From the IMG/VR virus record IMGVR_UViG_3300042934_000519, positions 1 to 64,000 of that record: 64,000 nt of DNA. One strand, given 5' to 3'. The stretch is from a virus. The notes under the pieces are model-generated. The model worked only from the letters and a program-made list of their open reading frames with translations, was not told the origin of the DNA and did no database searches. The translations under genes and the position numbers were made by a program. Each line of letters opens with the position of its first letter. Position 1 is the first letter of the stretch. Below are positions 56,679 to 64,000 of the stretch, piece by piece.

Positions 56679-57314
56679 ATGTCTGACATCAACAAGAACC
56701 TGATTGTAACGCTGAACCGTCTTCAGTACCGTCAGGAACTGCACGATTCGGTGTTCCACTCGGACATCTACACGCTGACCAAGCATCACCGCTTACAGCA
56801 CTTGGTATTGCACCACTGCAAGTACGTGGCAGAGCTGCACTTGATGCTCACCAACGAGCATTATGCAGATCTCCAGCAACACGGTCCACAGCGCAATCGC
56901 ATTGGACGGCTGGCAGTTGATGGTCTGATCATCTGCCTTTCGATGTTCAACGTGTGCGGTAAGTTGTTGTCTGCGCACATCGAACCCAACCACAACGACA
57001 CGCTGGCGTGCAGCGAGATCCTCCTGCACGGCGTAGGGCGCATGGCGAAGACGATTGAAGACGTCGACCACATGATGCAAACACGCCCGCTGGAAGAGAT
57101 CATGGAGCGCGCTGCCTTGATGGCCGTGTCGTACATGAACATCGCTGTGCGTAACTTCCCGGAGTACAACGTCTTCAACCTCAATGCCGTGATGCATCAG
57201 GTCGAGGACCGTCTGCTGGAAGTCGAGCGCAAGAACATCTACTTCGACAAGCACATCGTTGAGATCAACCGTCGTATGCAGATTTACGACACGCTGCACC
57301 GCGAAGCCCAGTAA
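56679..57314 (+). CDS. Hypothetical helical His-rich protein
   Basis: 211 aa, starting 3 bases after the phosphoesterase. All-helical, many His (KHHRLQHLVLHHCKYVAEL), which recalls metal-binding helical NTP pyrophosphohydrolases, but the E-x2-E-x-D pattern is not secure. Family unknown. Confidence 0.66.
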   Translation: MSDINKNLIVTLNRLQYRQELHDSVFHSDIYTLTKHHRLQHLVLHHCKYVAELHLMLTNEHYADLQQHGPQRNRIGRLAVDGLIICLSMFNVCGKLLSAHIEPNHNDTLACSEILLHGVGRMAKTIEDVDHMMQTRPLEEIMERAALMAVSYMNIAVRNFPEYNVFNLNAVMHQVEDRLLEVERKNIYFDKHIVEINRRMQIYDTLHREAQ

Positions 57315-57328
57315 ACAGCACACAACCC

Positions 57329-57356
57329 ACAGGGAGAGCCACATGGCTCTCCCTGT
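57329..57356 (+). terminator. Intrinsic terminator
   Basis: ACAGGGAGAGCC-ACAT-GGCTCTCCCTGT then CTTATTC. Confidence 0.82.
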
Positions 57357-57384
57357 CTTATTCGCAACCCTCGAGGATCACACC

Positions 57385-58215
57385 ATGTTGAACAAAGCCC
57401 TGTTTCAAGAATTCGCTCGTATGCTGAGTCACGGTTTCCCGAAAGACCATCACTACTCTCCAATGGAGCTGCTGATCCGCGACAACATTGCAGCCACGCT
57501 GGAAGAGAAGATCAAAGCCAGCATTGGTGGTCTGGATCACCCTATCGCCAAAACCAAGCTGTACAACTTCGTGGTTGGTCATCCTGAGCACGGCTTCAAC
57601 ATGCAGTGCAGCATGTACCACGAACCGTCTGCTGGGGGCTCCAGTGAGTTCCGCCTGAGCGAAGGGTTTTCGATGTTGATCGTCAACCAAGCACCTCCGG
57701 CTGAAGAACCAGCGCGTGATCGCGATGAAGGCGGCCGGTTCACCTCGGCACAACGTCGTTCGGAGAACTACAACCGTCGTCTGGATGCCCGCGACTTCGA
57801 CCCGGACACTCTGGCGTACTTCAAAGAACTGCTGTCGATCAGCATCAATGAAGTCATGCTCAAAGCCATCCCGGACGTGCAAGCCAAGGTGCCCAAGGAG
57901 TTTGCTCAAGGCACGATCGTGTACCGACTGCATTGCTCTGACAAAGTGCAAGCGGCGCACATGGTGGAAACGTGTGGGGTTACCACCATGACGGCGCAAG
58001 GTGACATGGCCGACATGTCGGTCTATGACATCGCTCGGCAGAAGTCGGTCTGGGTCCACAGTTCGGAATTCGGCAATGAGCTGGAATGGAACAAAGCACG
58101 TCAGAACGACGGTAACCGTGCACGCCGTGTCGAAGAGTTCGAAGGCGCAACGGACGCTGAGATCAGTTACATCCAAGGTGCGCGTCATCGCATCGAGGCA
58201 ATCTTGCGTGGCTGA
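57385..58215 (+). CDS. Hypothetical protein
   Basis: 276 aa from ATG 57385 (CGAGGATCAC upstream); frames starting upstream cross the terminator. A middle Arg/Glu-rich linker separates two alpha/beta parts. Family unknown. Confidence 0.68.
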   Translation: MLNKALFQEFARMLSHGFPKDHHYSPMELLIRDNIAATLEEKIKASIGGLDHPIAKTKLYNFVVGHPEHGFNMQCSMYHEPSAGGSSEFRLSEGFSMLIVNQAPPAEEPARDRDEGGRFTSAQRRSENYNRRLDARDFDPDTLAYFKELLSISINEVMLKAIPDVQAKVPKEFAQGTIVYRLHCSDKVQAAHMVETCGVTTMTAQGDMADMSVYDIARQKSVWVHSSEFGNELEWNKARQNDGNRARRVEEFEGATDAEISYIQGARHRIEAILRG

Positions 58216-58227
58216 TTAAGCTGCGAT

Positions 58228-58251
58228 GGTATGGGGGTAATTCCCCATACC
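58228..58251 (+). terminator. Intrinsic terminator
   Basis: GGTATGGGG, 6-nt loop, CCCCATACC, then TTTTTCTTTTC. Confidence 0.9.
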
Positions 58252-58277
58252 TTTTTCTTTTCTTTTTGGTGGATACA

Positions 58278-58952
58278 ATGGCACGATTGACTCCCGGTCT
58301 TGGCGCAAAGGGCTCGTTCCTGCTCGAGACCCCTTTCACGACCGAGGCTGACGTAGAATATACCGTTGCCTCGTTGCGTAGCTTTGCTGAAATCCGTGCC
58401 CGCGGCAATGATCCGTTGGCACTCATCTACACCCCGGTCAACCTCGATGCTGTAGCAATGCAGAAGGACATCGATGAAGGCGCTGTGATCGTTGTACTGG
58501 CTACCAAGGCCGGTGTGCTCAAGTACGTCCCGGACACCTACATCTTGAGCTATCCTTCAATGGGCAGCATTCCGTACAGCCACCTGATCATCAGTGCCTC
58601 CTTGGGCATGATCCCCGACAGCATGGACACCACCTCACTGGAACAGGTGACCAAAAGCGCCATCTCCGACTTCATCGGTGTGGAACCGACCGTGTTCATC
58701 ACCCGTGGCGAAGTCAGTGACACGATTGATGAAGCCCGTCATGTGCAGCTGACCATCTCCCGAGAAGCGGCGATCAAGAACCGTGAGACTGACCGTGCTG
58801 AGAACATCCGTCTCACAGCCGCTCTGGTGGCCGGTAACGCCCGGTTAGTGGAATACGAGGCCATCATCCAGCAGTTGAGCCAACAAGCTGAAGCAACGGC
58901 TGCTGCGGCCGCTACGCCGTCGACTGATCCGACCCCTGATCAAACCGCATAA
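58278..58952 (+). CDS. Probable virion protein
   Basis: 224 aa from ATG 58278. N-terminal part GLGAKGSFLLETPFTTEADV and repeated alpha/beta segments, then a long helix (REAAIKNRETDRAENIRL) with a coiled-coil look and an Ala/Thr/Pro tail. Single gene between two terminators. Role inferred from style only. Confidence 0.64.
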   Translation: MARLTPGLGAKGSFLLETPFTTEADVEYTVASLRSFAEIRARGNDPLALIYTPVNLDAVAMQKDIDEGAVIVVLATKAGVLKYVPDTYILSYPSMGSIPYSHLIISASLGMIPDSMDTTSLEQVTKSAISDFIGVEPTVFITRGEVSDTIDEARHVQLTISREAAIKNRETDRAENIRLTAALVAGNARLVEYEAIIQQLSQQAEATAAAAATPSTDPTPDQTA

Positions 58953-58956
58953 GGCC

Positions 58957-58989
58957 CACCCTCACCGGCTACTTAGGCTGGTGAGGGTG
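58957..58989 (+). terminator. Hairpin terminator with TATGCCG box
   Basis: CACCCTCACC (58957-58966) with GGTGAGGGTG (58980-58989), then TATGCCGTCTCTTT. Confidence 0.85.
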
Positions 58990-59007
58990 TATGCCGTCTC
59001 TTTAAAA

Positions 59008-59050
59008 TTCGATTCGAAATAATTACGGCAATACATTGTCAGGGTGAATA
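59008..59050 (+). promoter_or_regulatory. Extended phage promoter (third copy)
   Basis: TTCGATTCGAAATAATTACG then GCAATACATTGTCAGGGTGA then ATAGGAAG. Almost identical to 33459-33503, including the following leader CTTCTTATCCTTACCC. Confidence 0.72.
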
Positions 59051-59096
59051 GGAAGAAAGATCTTCTTATCCTTACCCTTGATCATTGGAGATCACC

Positions 59097-59417
59097 ATGT
59101 TCGCACTTCTCAAACAACTTGCTGCTGCTACCCCTGAAGTAGAAGCCGTAGAACTGACCTTCATCCAGAAGGTGAAAGCGGTTTACCGCAGCTTCAAAGG
59201 CAAGCGTAAATTCCAAGCCATGGCGAAAGCCAAGCGCGAAGAAAAAGCAGCCATCGTCAAAACCAACACTCAGCTGGCTGACGAACTCGAAGCACGCGCT
59301 GACGCGCTGATTGAACAGAGCGCCTTGTGCAGACGCACGGATGCAGTGGAATCGGACCGTTTGTTCGAAGAAGCTGTTGAACTGACCACACAAGCCAACG
59401 CCCTGCGCTTCAACTAA
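59097..59417 (+). CDS. Small basic helical protein
   Basis: 106 aa after TTGGAGATCACC. A basic helix (KVKAVYRSFKGKRKFQAMAK, then AKREEKAAI) followed by a long coiled coil. First of seven small genes read from the strong-looking promoter at 59008. Early host-takeover role is plausible; function unknown. Confidence 0.68.
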   Translation: MFALLKQLAAATPEVEAVELTFIQKVKAVYRSFKGKRKFQAMAKAKREEKAAIVKTNTQLADELEARADALIEQSALCRRTDAVESDRLFEEAVELTTQANALRFN

Positions 59418-59435
59418 CCCCTCGGAGTTCAACCC

Positions 59436-59594
59436 ATGAATAAGCTTTTCGGATACGCCGCTGTTGCTGTTGTCGCCGGTGCTGCCGGTTACATCGTCGG
59501 TAAGGGAAAGGGACTGCCTGATCAGTTCTCGATCAACATCCCTTACGGTCCTAAGTTCAGCTACAAGAAAGCCGCCACGGCTAAAGCCAGCTAA
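59436..59594 (+). CDS. Tiny membrane protein (52 aa)
   Basis: CGGAG precedes ATG 59436. Hydrophobic Ala/Val/Gly helix (FGYAAVAVVAGAAGYIVG), then a short polar tail. Second gene of the small-protein cassette. Confidence 0.6.
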   Translation: MNKLFGYAAVAVVAGAAGYIVGKGKGLPDQFSINIPYGPKFSYKKAATAKAS

Positions 59595-59643
59595 GACGAC
59601 CTGTCCATCCTGGATAGGCGTCACCCTATCCAGGAGAATCACC

Positions 59644-59862
59644 ATGTTCGCACGTAATCTGATGGCCGCCCTGATCGTAGTCCTGTTCGGCTCGATGGCC
59701 CTGTCCTGCTTCACCGCTACTGCTACTGATGTTGTTGTTGCACAAACCGCTCTGCCGCTGGAAGCGTCTGCCCGCACTGTTGCGGTACAGAACGTTGTCA
59801 CTGACCTGGCTGCTAAAGTCAACATGGTCACTGTTGTTCCTAGCTACATCGCTGCAAACTAA
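59644..59862 (+). CDS. Small exported protein, possible lipoprotein
   Basis: 72 aa from ATG 59644 after AGGAGAATCACC. N-terminal signal MFARNLMAALIVVLFGSMAL followed by SC, a weak lipobox. The mature part is Ala/Val/Thr-rich and 50 residues long. Same cassette. Confidence 0.62.
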   Translation: MFARNLMAALIVVLFGSMALSCFTATATDVVVAQTALPLEASARTVAVQNVVTDLAAKVNMVTVVPSYIAAN

Positions 59863-59895
59863 TCCCCCCCCTACCCCGTTCTTAAGGAGAACACC

Positions 59896-60051
59896 ATGAA
59901 TACTCTCGCTCAACGTGCTGCAATCGTAGGCGCTGCTGTTGTTGGCGGCGTTGCTTTCGCTTGGATCGGTGCCAAGACCAAGAACAAGATTGACAAGATG
60001 CGTCGTGACAAAGACGCCATCGCCAAAGCGCAATCCTGCGCTGCCAAGTAA
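59896..60051 (+). CDS. Tiny membrane protein (51 aa)
   Basis: AAGGAG precedes ATG 59896. A Gly/Ala/Val helix (AAIVGAAVVGGVAFAWIGA), then a basic tail (KTKNKIDKMRRDKDAI). Same plan as its neighbours. Confidence 0.62.
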   Translation: MNTLAQRAAIVGAAVVGGVAFAWIGAKTKNKIDKMRRDKDAIAKAQSCAAK

Positions 60052-60075
60052 ACCCTGTCCGATGGAGGACTGCAC

Positions 60076-60240
60076 ATGCTGACTAAATTCCGCAACACCA
60101 TGCTGCTGGTCCTCACCGTCGGCGGCTTGACCCTGTTCACCGCAGCCATCTACAGCTGCGAACCTCCCCGCAGTCACGCTGAGTCGGGTACGGCTCAAGA
60201 AATCATCGCCAGTAAAGTGGCAAAGAAAGAACTTCACTAA
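60076..60240 (+). CDS. Tiny membrane or secreted protein (54 aa)
   Basis: GGAGGAC precedes ATG 60076. One helix (TMLLVLTVGGLTLFTAAIY), then SCEPP and a polar tail. Confidence 0.6.
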   Translation: MLTKFRNTMLLVLTVGGLTLFTAAIYSCEPPRSHAESGTAQEIIASKVAKKELH

Positions 60241-60254
60241 TTAGGAGATCCACC

Positions 60255-60374
60255 ATGAAATACTTCCTCGGCTTCGTCGTAGGTTCCGTTGTTGTGTCCA
60301 CTATCACCCTGCCGTTCCGCACCAAAGCGTTCAAAGAAGGTTACGAGGCTCAGAAGGCCAAGCTTAACCAGTGA
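60255..60374 (+). CDS. Tiny membrane protein (39 aa)
   Basis: AGGAGATCCACC precedes ATG 60255. One helix (YFLGFVVGSVVVSTITL), then a basic tail (RTKAFKEGYEAQKAKL). Confidence 0.58.
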   Translation: MKYFLGFVVGSVVVSTITLPFRTKAFKEGYEAQKAKLNQ

Positions 60375-60439
60375 TCCTGACCTACCTCTGCAACACCCTG
60401 CGGTTCATACCCCCTACCCTGATCTATTGGAGATACAAC

Positions 60440-60637
60440 ATGAAGAAGTTCCTTATCGGTGCAGCTATCGGCGGCGTTGTGGCTTACTGTGGTCACCGCA
60501 AAGCCAAGAAGTGGATTCGTGCAGCTGGTGAAGCGACTGCCAATCTGGAGAAGAACTTCTCCACCCTCGACTTGGGTGAAGTAGCTGACAACTGGCACAA
60601 GACTGCGGGTCGTCCTGATCTGCGCGTCGTCAAGTAA
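60440..60637 (+). CDS. Tiny membrane protein (65 aa)
   Basis: TTGGAGATACAAC precedes ATG 60440. Gly-zipper helix (FLIGAAIGGVVAYCG), then a basic amphipathic part (HRKAKKWIRAAGEAT). Last of the cassette, closed by a terminator. Confidence 0.64.
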   Translation: MKKFLIGAAIGGVVAYCGHRKAKKWIRAAGEATANLEKNFSTLDLGEVADNWHKTAGRPDLRVVK

Positions 60638-60645
60638 GCGGCATA

Positions 60646-60671
60646 GACCCGGAGCCTGATGGCTCCGGGTC
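60646..60671. terminator. Bidirectional terminator
   Basis: GACCCGGAGCC-TGAT-GGCTCCGGGTC, with CGGCATA before and TTTCTTTTTTCTTT after. Confidence 0.9.
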
Positions 60672-60692
60672 ATAGCTTTCTTTTTTCTTTGG

Positions 60693-62285
60693 TTACGCTG
60701 CCTGCATGAAGTCCAGTTCAGATTCCATGCCCCGGTTATCAATGTCGTCCCACGTGCTGCCCCCACCACTGTGGATAGGCTTGCCGCCGACGGCGCGATA
60801 ACCTAACGAGTGGTCCAAGTGTACGTCGTAAGGGATGCCGTACATTGGGTACTCGTGATACTTCATGACAAAGTACTTTGCCCGCTCTGGTGTTGGCTCC
60901 ACTACGCCACGGTGCTTGCCCCACACGTATTCCAAGTAGGAACCGTCGTTGACCACCTGCTTGTTGACGTAGATCTCCCAGTCGACCTCGGTGTCCAGCT
61001 TCTTGCATCCTTGGTAGTAGCCCCCACCTGGCATGTCCCGAATGAACTTCGTCGGGTTGATGCGCTTCTCCTCCTTGGCTTGGGTGGAGAGCTGGTGAGC
61101 TGTCACGTGCAGGATCTTGTTCGGGTTGGTGTACTCACGTACCCGCTTGTACAGGTCTTGCAGGTCATCACCTGTGGACCCCTGAGCACACCCGTCCTTG
61201 CTGTACATGGTCAGGTAGTCACAGAAGACTGCGCAGACCTCAAAGCCTTTGGCCTTGTACTTCTCCAAATGCTGGATGTACTTGGCATAGGACATTGCCG
61301 AACCGAGAATCCGGTGGATCTCAACGTTCCAGCCCCGTGCCTGGAGTTTCTCCATCACGTACTGGGTGGCCATTGCCGCATTCAGTCCACGTGCCGACAC
61401 CGGCCCGCCCGTTTCGAGCTGTTTGAGGATGATGTAGATCTTTTGAATGATGACCGGCACGTCATCTTCTGTCGAGTAAAGCAAAACCAGCGGTTTCTTC
61501 AACGGGTCAAACAGGAACGGGTCGTTATAAAGACACGTGCCCATGAACATGTCGAGGAGGGTACCTGACTTGTTGTTACCCGGCAGGGCATTGACCAGAC
61601 CGAACTCACCGCGACGGCCGCCCTTCTGCTTACCCATGAGGTTGTTCAGCTCATGGAACGGGAATTGGATGATCCCGTCTGTCGACATGGTTTGTTCCAT
61701 GTCTTCAAAAGCTGACTGAACGCTCGCTGGGTTGTTGAAGTCGACCGTGGTAAGGAACGCAGGGTCATTGTGCTCATCGTTGTCCATGTCGATCGACAGG
61801 AGGTCCTGAGCCGTCTGTAGGATGAACCCGTCCCAGTCTTCTACCTCGGTTTCCTTAAAGGCGACCGTGTAGGAGGCTTTACGCAACACCTCGTTGAGTT
61901 TTTCTTTTGCCTGGAACCGTTTCATCTCCTTGATGATGTTCCCAGCCAGCTTTCGGATGATGCTTTCATCACCGTACAGCTTGATCGTCTTCTCCAAAGC
62001 CTTGTACGTGAACTCGTCCCCTTGGACGTTCAACCGCAAGCGCTGGAGCAAACTGTCAAGATCATATGTTTGAGTATCCCCGTTGCCCAGCATCCACATG
62101 ACTGTTGTGCGCAGGTTATTCAGGGTGTTGCGGTCGGAGCCGTGATCAGCCGCCGATTCCTGGATCTTAATGTCACCCAGCAATTGCCGAATGATCATCT
62201 TACCGCCAGATGTAGCTGGATTCTCAAGTTGACTCTCTAAAAAGAGCAACGAGATGGATTTAACTAGAAAAAGCTTGATGTCCAT
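60693..62285 (-). CDS. DnaB-like replicative helicase
   Basis: 530 aa. The C-terminal half has a RecA-like core: PGNNKSGT (235-242) at the P-loop, STEDD (271-275) at the catalytic-Glu strand, FCDYLTMYS (354-362) as Walker B, and TAHQLS (395-400) as sensor. The P-loop lacks the usual second Gly (N-K-S instead of G-K-S). The N-terminal 200 residues are helical. It likely unwinds the replication fork as a ring. Confidence 0.8.
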   Translation of the reverse strand: MDIKLFLVKSISLLFLESQLENPATSGGKMIIRQLLGDIKIQESAADHGSDRNTLNNLRTTVMWMLGNGDTQTYDLDSLLQRLRLNVQGDEFTYKALEKTIKLYGDESIIRKLAGNIIKEMKRFQAKEKLNEVLRKASYTVAFKETEVEDWDGFILQTAQDLLSIDMDNDEHNDPAFLTTVDFNNPASVQSAFEDMEQTMSTDGIIQFPFHELNNLMGKQKGGRRGEFGLVNALPGNNKSGTLLDMFMGTCLYNDPFLFDPLKKPLVLLYSTEDDVPVIIQKIYIILKQLETGGPVSARGLNAAMATQYVMEKLQARGWNVEIHRILGSAMSYAKYIQHLEKYKAKGFEVCAVFCDYLTMYSKDGCAQGSTGDDLQDLYKRVREYTNPNKILHVTAHQLSTQAKEEKRINPTKFIRDMPGGGYYQGCKKLDTEVDWEIYVNKQVVNDGSYLEYVWGKHRGVVEPTPERAKYFVMKYHEYPMYGIPYDVHLDHSLGYRAVGGKPIHSGGGSTWDDIDNRGMESELDFMQAA

Positions 62286-62325
62286 TTACCAGTCCTAGAA
62301 CTGCGGATGCAGAGGTAAAGAAGAG

Positions 62326-62853
62326 ATGAGTTCACTGAAGATTGTATTTGTCCCTCGGTGGCTAGACCGAGTGGCCAAGGAGACCGGCATCAGCAACGCT
62401 GATCTGATCTGCTTGCAAAAGTTGTCTGGCATACTATCCCAAAGGGATGTTGAACTTTACCAGATGGCCAATTTCAACGTCGCCGATTGCATCGCTGCGG
62501 TGGGCAAGTACAACGAGAAAGAGGCGGCTGCACTGTGCGGTGGGTTCGGTTCGAACATCCCGGTGCTGCCTTTGGAGAAACGTGCGGCGTACGCCAACGT
62601 AGACACCAATACCTTTATCTATGGGGCTACTGCGACTGTTGACGGCGAAGATGCCAAGTACGGCCTCTCGGTAGAAGTGGGCGATGAAGACACCCTTATT
62701 GTGCGGGTGACTACCCTGGATGACAATTCCGGCGACAGCTTCACCAAGCGCTTGACCAAAGTTTTGCACGGTTTGATGACCTTCCGCGACTTCGCTCGCA
62801 CGTTCGTTTTCAAACAGTATGTACGAGAATTACAAATTAACTCGGTCGTCTGA
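62326..62853 (+). CDS. Hypothetical protein
   Basis: 175 aa, divergent from the helicase across 40 bases; AAGAGATG at the start. Alpha/beta (LSVEVGDEDTLIVRVTTLDD). It precedes the probable capsid gene. Family unknown. Confidence 0.68.
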   Translation: MSSLKIVFVPRWLDRVAKETGISNADLICLQKLSGILSQRDVELYQMANFNVADCIAAVGKYNEKEAAALCGGFGSNIPVLPLEKRAAYANVDTNTFIYGATATVDGEDAKYGLSVEVGDEDTLIVRVTTLDDNSGDSFTKRLTKVLHGLMTFRDFARTFVFKQYVRELQINSVV

Positions 62854-62973
62854 TCGACTTACTGTACCGTTAGTAAATAATGGTATGTAAAAAATTGCCG
62901 TTTCATTGAGCGCCGAAAGCTCGGTGATAAGCAAAACCCGCTGCTCGAGCAGCAAACTCCGGAGAGTAAAACG

Positions 62974-64000
62974 ATGAGCGTAGTCGGTAAGAATACCGAG
63001 AGCGTTGGCAAGTTGATGACGGCTAAGGCCACTGAACTGCAAAACGGTCTCAAACAAGGCACCTTTGGTACCTTCGCCAAGGAAGTGAGCGGGCAGATCG
63101 CCTCGTTCGAATCCCTGGACGACCTTCAACAAGGCAACATCCAGACCAGTCTGGAAAGCATCGCCACTGAACTGAAAGGCCAAGTCGGCAATCTGTTCGG
63201 TTCCAAGGGTCCTGCTGAATCCCAGCTGAACGCCGCCGCTGTAATTGCAATGGCCGCTCAAGACCCTGCCGCTTACCACGCCATGGCCCTCAAAGCGCCG
63301 AACATGTCCGTGTCCAGCGAAAACATGCACATCGTCGGTATCGACGCGCCGGGCGAATTCGACTACGTCGAGAAAGCCAACCCATCCATGGAAGCGTTCG
63401 ACAACTCGAACCTGACCGACTTCATCGGTCTGTCCATGATGTACAACCTGAAGACCGCCCGTCAGGACGCCTTCGGTGAAGGTTACTACCGTACCGTGGT
63501 TCTGACCCCGGACAACGGTGGTGCAGACCTGTCGATCCGCAGCCAGCTGGTTCTGAACCACTTCCTGCACAACACCAAGGGCGACTACCAGGACTTCAAA
63601 CAGCGCCGTCTGCTCGAAGCCGCGATCAACTACAAGATCCTGGCCGACGACAGCACCACGCTGGTTCCTGAAATCCACGACGGCAACCGCGAGTTCTTCC
63701 TCCCGGAAAACGTTGTTGAGAGCCGCACTGTCGATCTGGGCAACCGCATCGTCACCACCGCTCCTCTGGTCTTCGGCAAGCGCCTGAACCTGGTTGGTCT
63801 GGCCCAGAACACTCTGGTCAAGATCGCTGGTCAAGCTGACAACACCGACTCCCTGGACCGCACTACCGCGCTGAAAGCGCTGTATCTGCAAAAGGGCGAC
63901 GCCGATGTTATCCGCATCGACACCGAATACATGCCGCGCGCTTCGTTCGTCAAGCCTCCACAGGGCCTGGCTCGTGAACAAGAGCTGAGCTTCCGCAACA
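62974..64000 (+). CDS. Probable major capsid protein (3' end outside window)
   Basis: 342 aa visible, frame still open at 64000. ATG 62974 has CCGGAGAG 6-8 bases upstream. The gene shows the strongest C/G-ending codon bias in the window, a mark of very high expression. Begins MSVVGKNTESVGKLMTAKAT; later parts include FDYVEKANPSMEAFDNSN and RQDAFGEGYYRTVVLTPDNG, compatible with a HK97-type N-arm followed by the P-domain. Identity is inferred from expression signs and from size, not from a database match. Confidence 0.6.
   Translation, partial: MSVVGKNTESVGKLMTAKATELQNGLKQGTFGTFAKEVSGQIASFESLDDLQQGNIQTSLESIATELKGQVGNLFGSKGPAESQLNAAAVIAMAAQDPAAYHAMALKAPNMSVSSENMHIVGIDAPGEFDYVEKANPSMEAFDNSNLTDFIGLSMMYNLKTARQDAFGEGYYRTVVLTPDNGGADLSIRSQLVLNHFLHNTKGDYQDFKQRRLLEAAINYKILADDSTTLVPEIHDGNREFFLPENVVESRTVDLGNRIVTTAPLVFGKRLNLVGLAQNTLVKIAGQADNTDSLDRTTALKALYLQKGDADVIRIDTEYMPRASFVKPPQGLAREQELSFRN

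Noticed and set aside
1-64000. CRISPR arrays, insertion sequences, integrase or attachment sites
   Set aside because: No regularly spaced direct repeats, transposase frames or integrase motifs were seen in the window.

Overview
This window looks like part of the genome of a large tailed bacteriophage, most likely a jumbo myovirus. The evidence is dense gene packing with frequent ATGA overlaps, large strand-coherent blocks, several fibre-type proteins, phage nucleotide and replication enzymes, a tRNA cluster, and a probable major capsid gene running off the right edge. The host is probably Pseudomonas-like. This is inferred from moderately high GC, C/G-rich third codon positions in the genes that look highly expressed, and an apparent alginate lyase (PL7) gene. 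A relationship to PaBG/Lu11-type Pseudomonas or Ralstonia jumbo phages is plausible, but I could not test it.

Layout. Positions 1-3.9 kb hold fibre/adhesin genes. Positions 3.9-7.5 kb hold a tRNA region with seven canonical tRNAs (Asp, Asn, Met, Trp, Tyr, Gln, Ile), four tRNA-like genes with abnormal anticodon loops, several long-stem RNA elements, small ORFs and the alginate-lyase-like gene. Positions 7.5-11.1 kb hold more adhesin genes (shared GWRPVLEL domain, fibrinogen-like, LamG-like). Positions 11.1-21.7 kb hold small early-type genes, including a macrodomain protein, an NAD-dependent DNA ligase and DHFR. Positions 21.8-24.8 kb hold two virion-type genes. Positions 24.9-31.8 kb hold mostly unrecognised genes and an HslV/proteasome-like Ntn hydrolase. 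Positions 31.8-32.65 kb are a gene-free, highly structured stretch, probably a large ncRNA. Positions 32.7-41.8 kb hold small genes, an Arc-type repressor, a probable spanin pair and an AAA+ ATPase. Positions 41.8-45.05 kb (minus) hold a SNF2-type helicase and a probable virion protein. Positions 46.2-46.65 kb are a second structured gene-free region. Positions 47.7-53.4 kb (minus) hold a repeat-rich fibre, structural proteins and a B12-dependent ribonucleotide reductase. Positions 53.6-60.6 kb hold dCTP deaminase, a DHH phosphoesterase and a cassette of tiny membrane proteins. Positions 60.7-62.3 kb (minus) hold a DnaB-like helicase, and the probable capsid gene starts at 62,974.

How the genes fit together. 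NrdJ, DHFR and dCTP deaminase supply deoxynucleotides. The ligase, DnaB-like helicase, SNF2 helicase and DHH nuclease serve DNA replication and repair. The lectin-like proteins and alginate lyase point to recognition or removal of surface polysaccharide. Transcription seems organised by an ATACATTA-type promoter, three copies of which share a longer upstream box and 5' leader, and by UUCG-type hairpin terminators flanked by a recurrent TATGCCG box.

The most unusual features are the four tRNA-like genes with 11-, 5-, 8- and 34-nt anticodon loops, the RNA elements interleaved with them, and the two or three long structured non-coding regions in an otherwise tightly coding genome.
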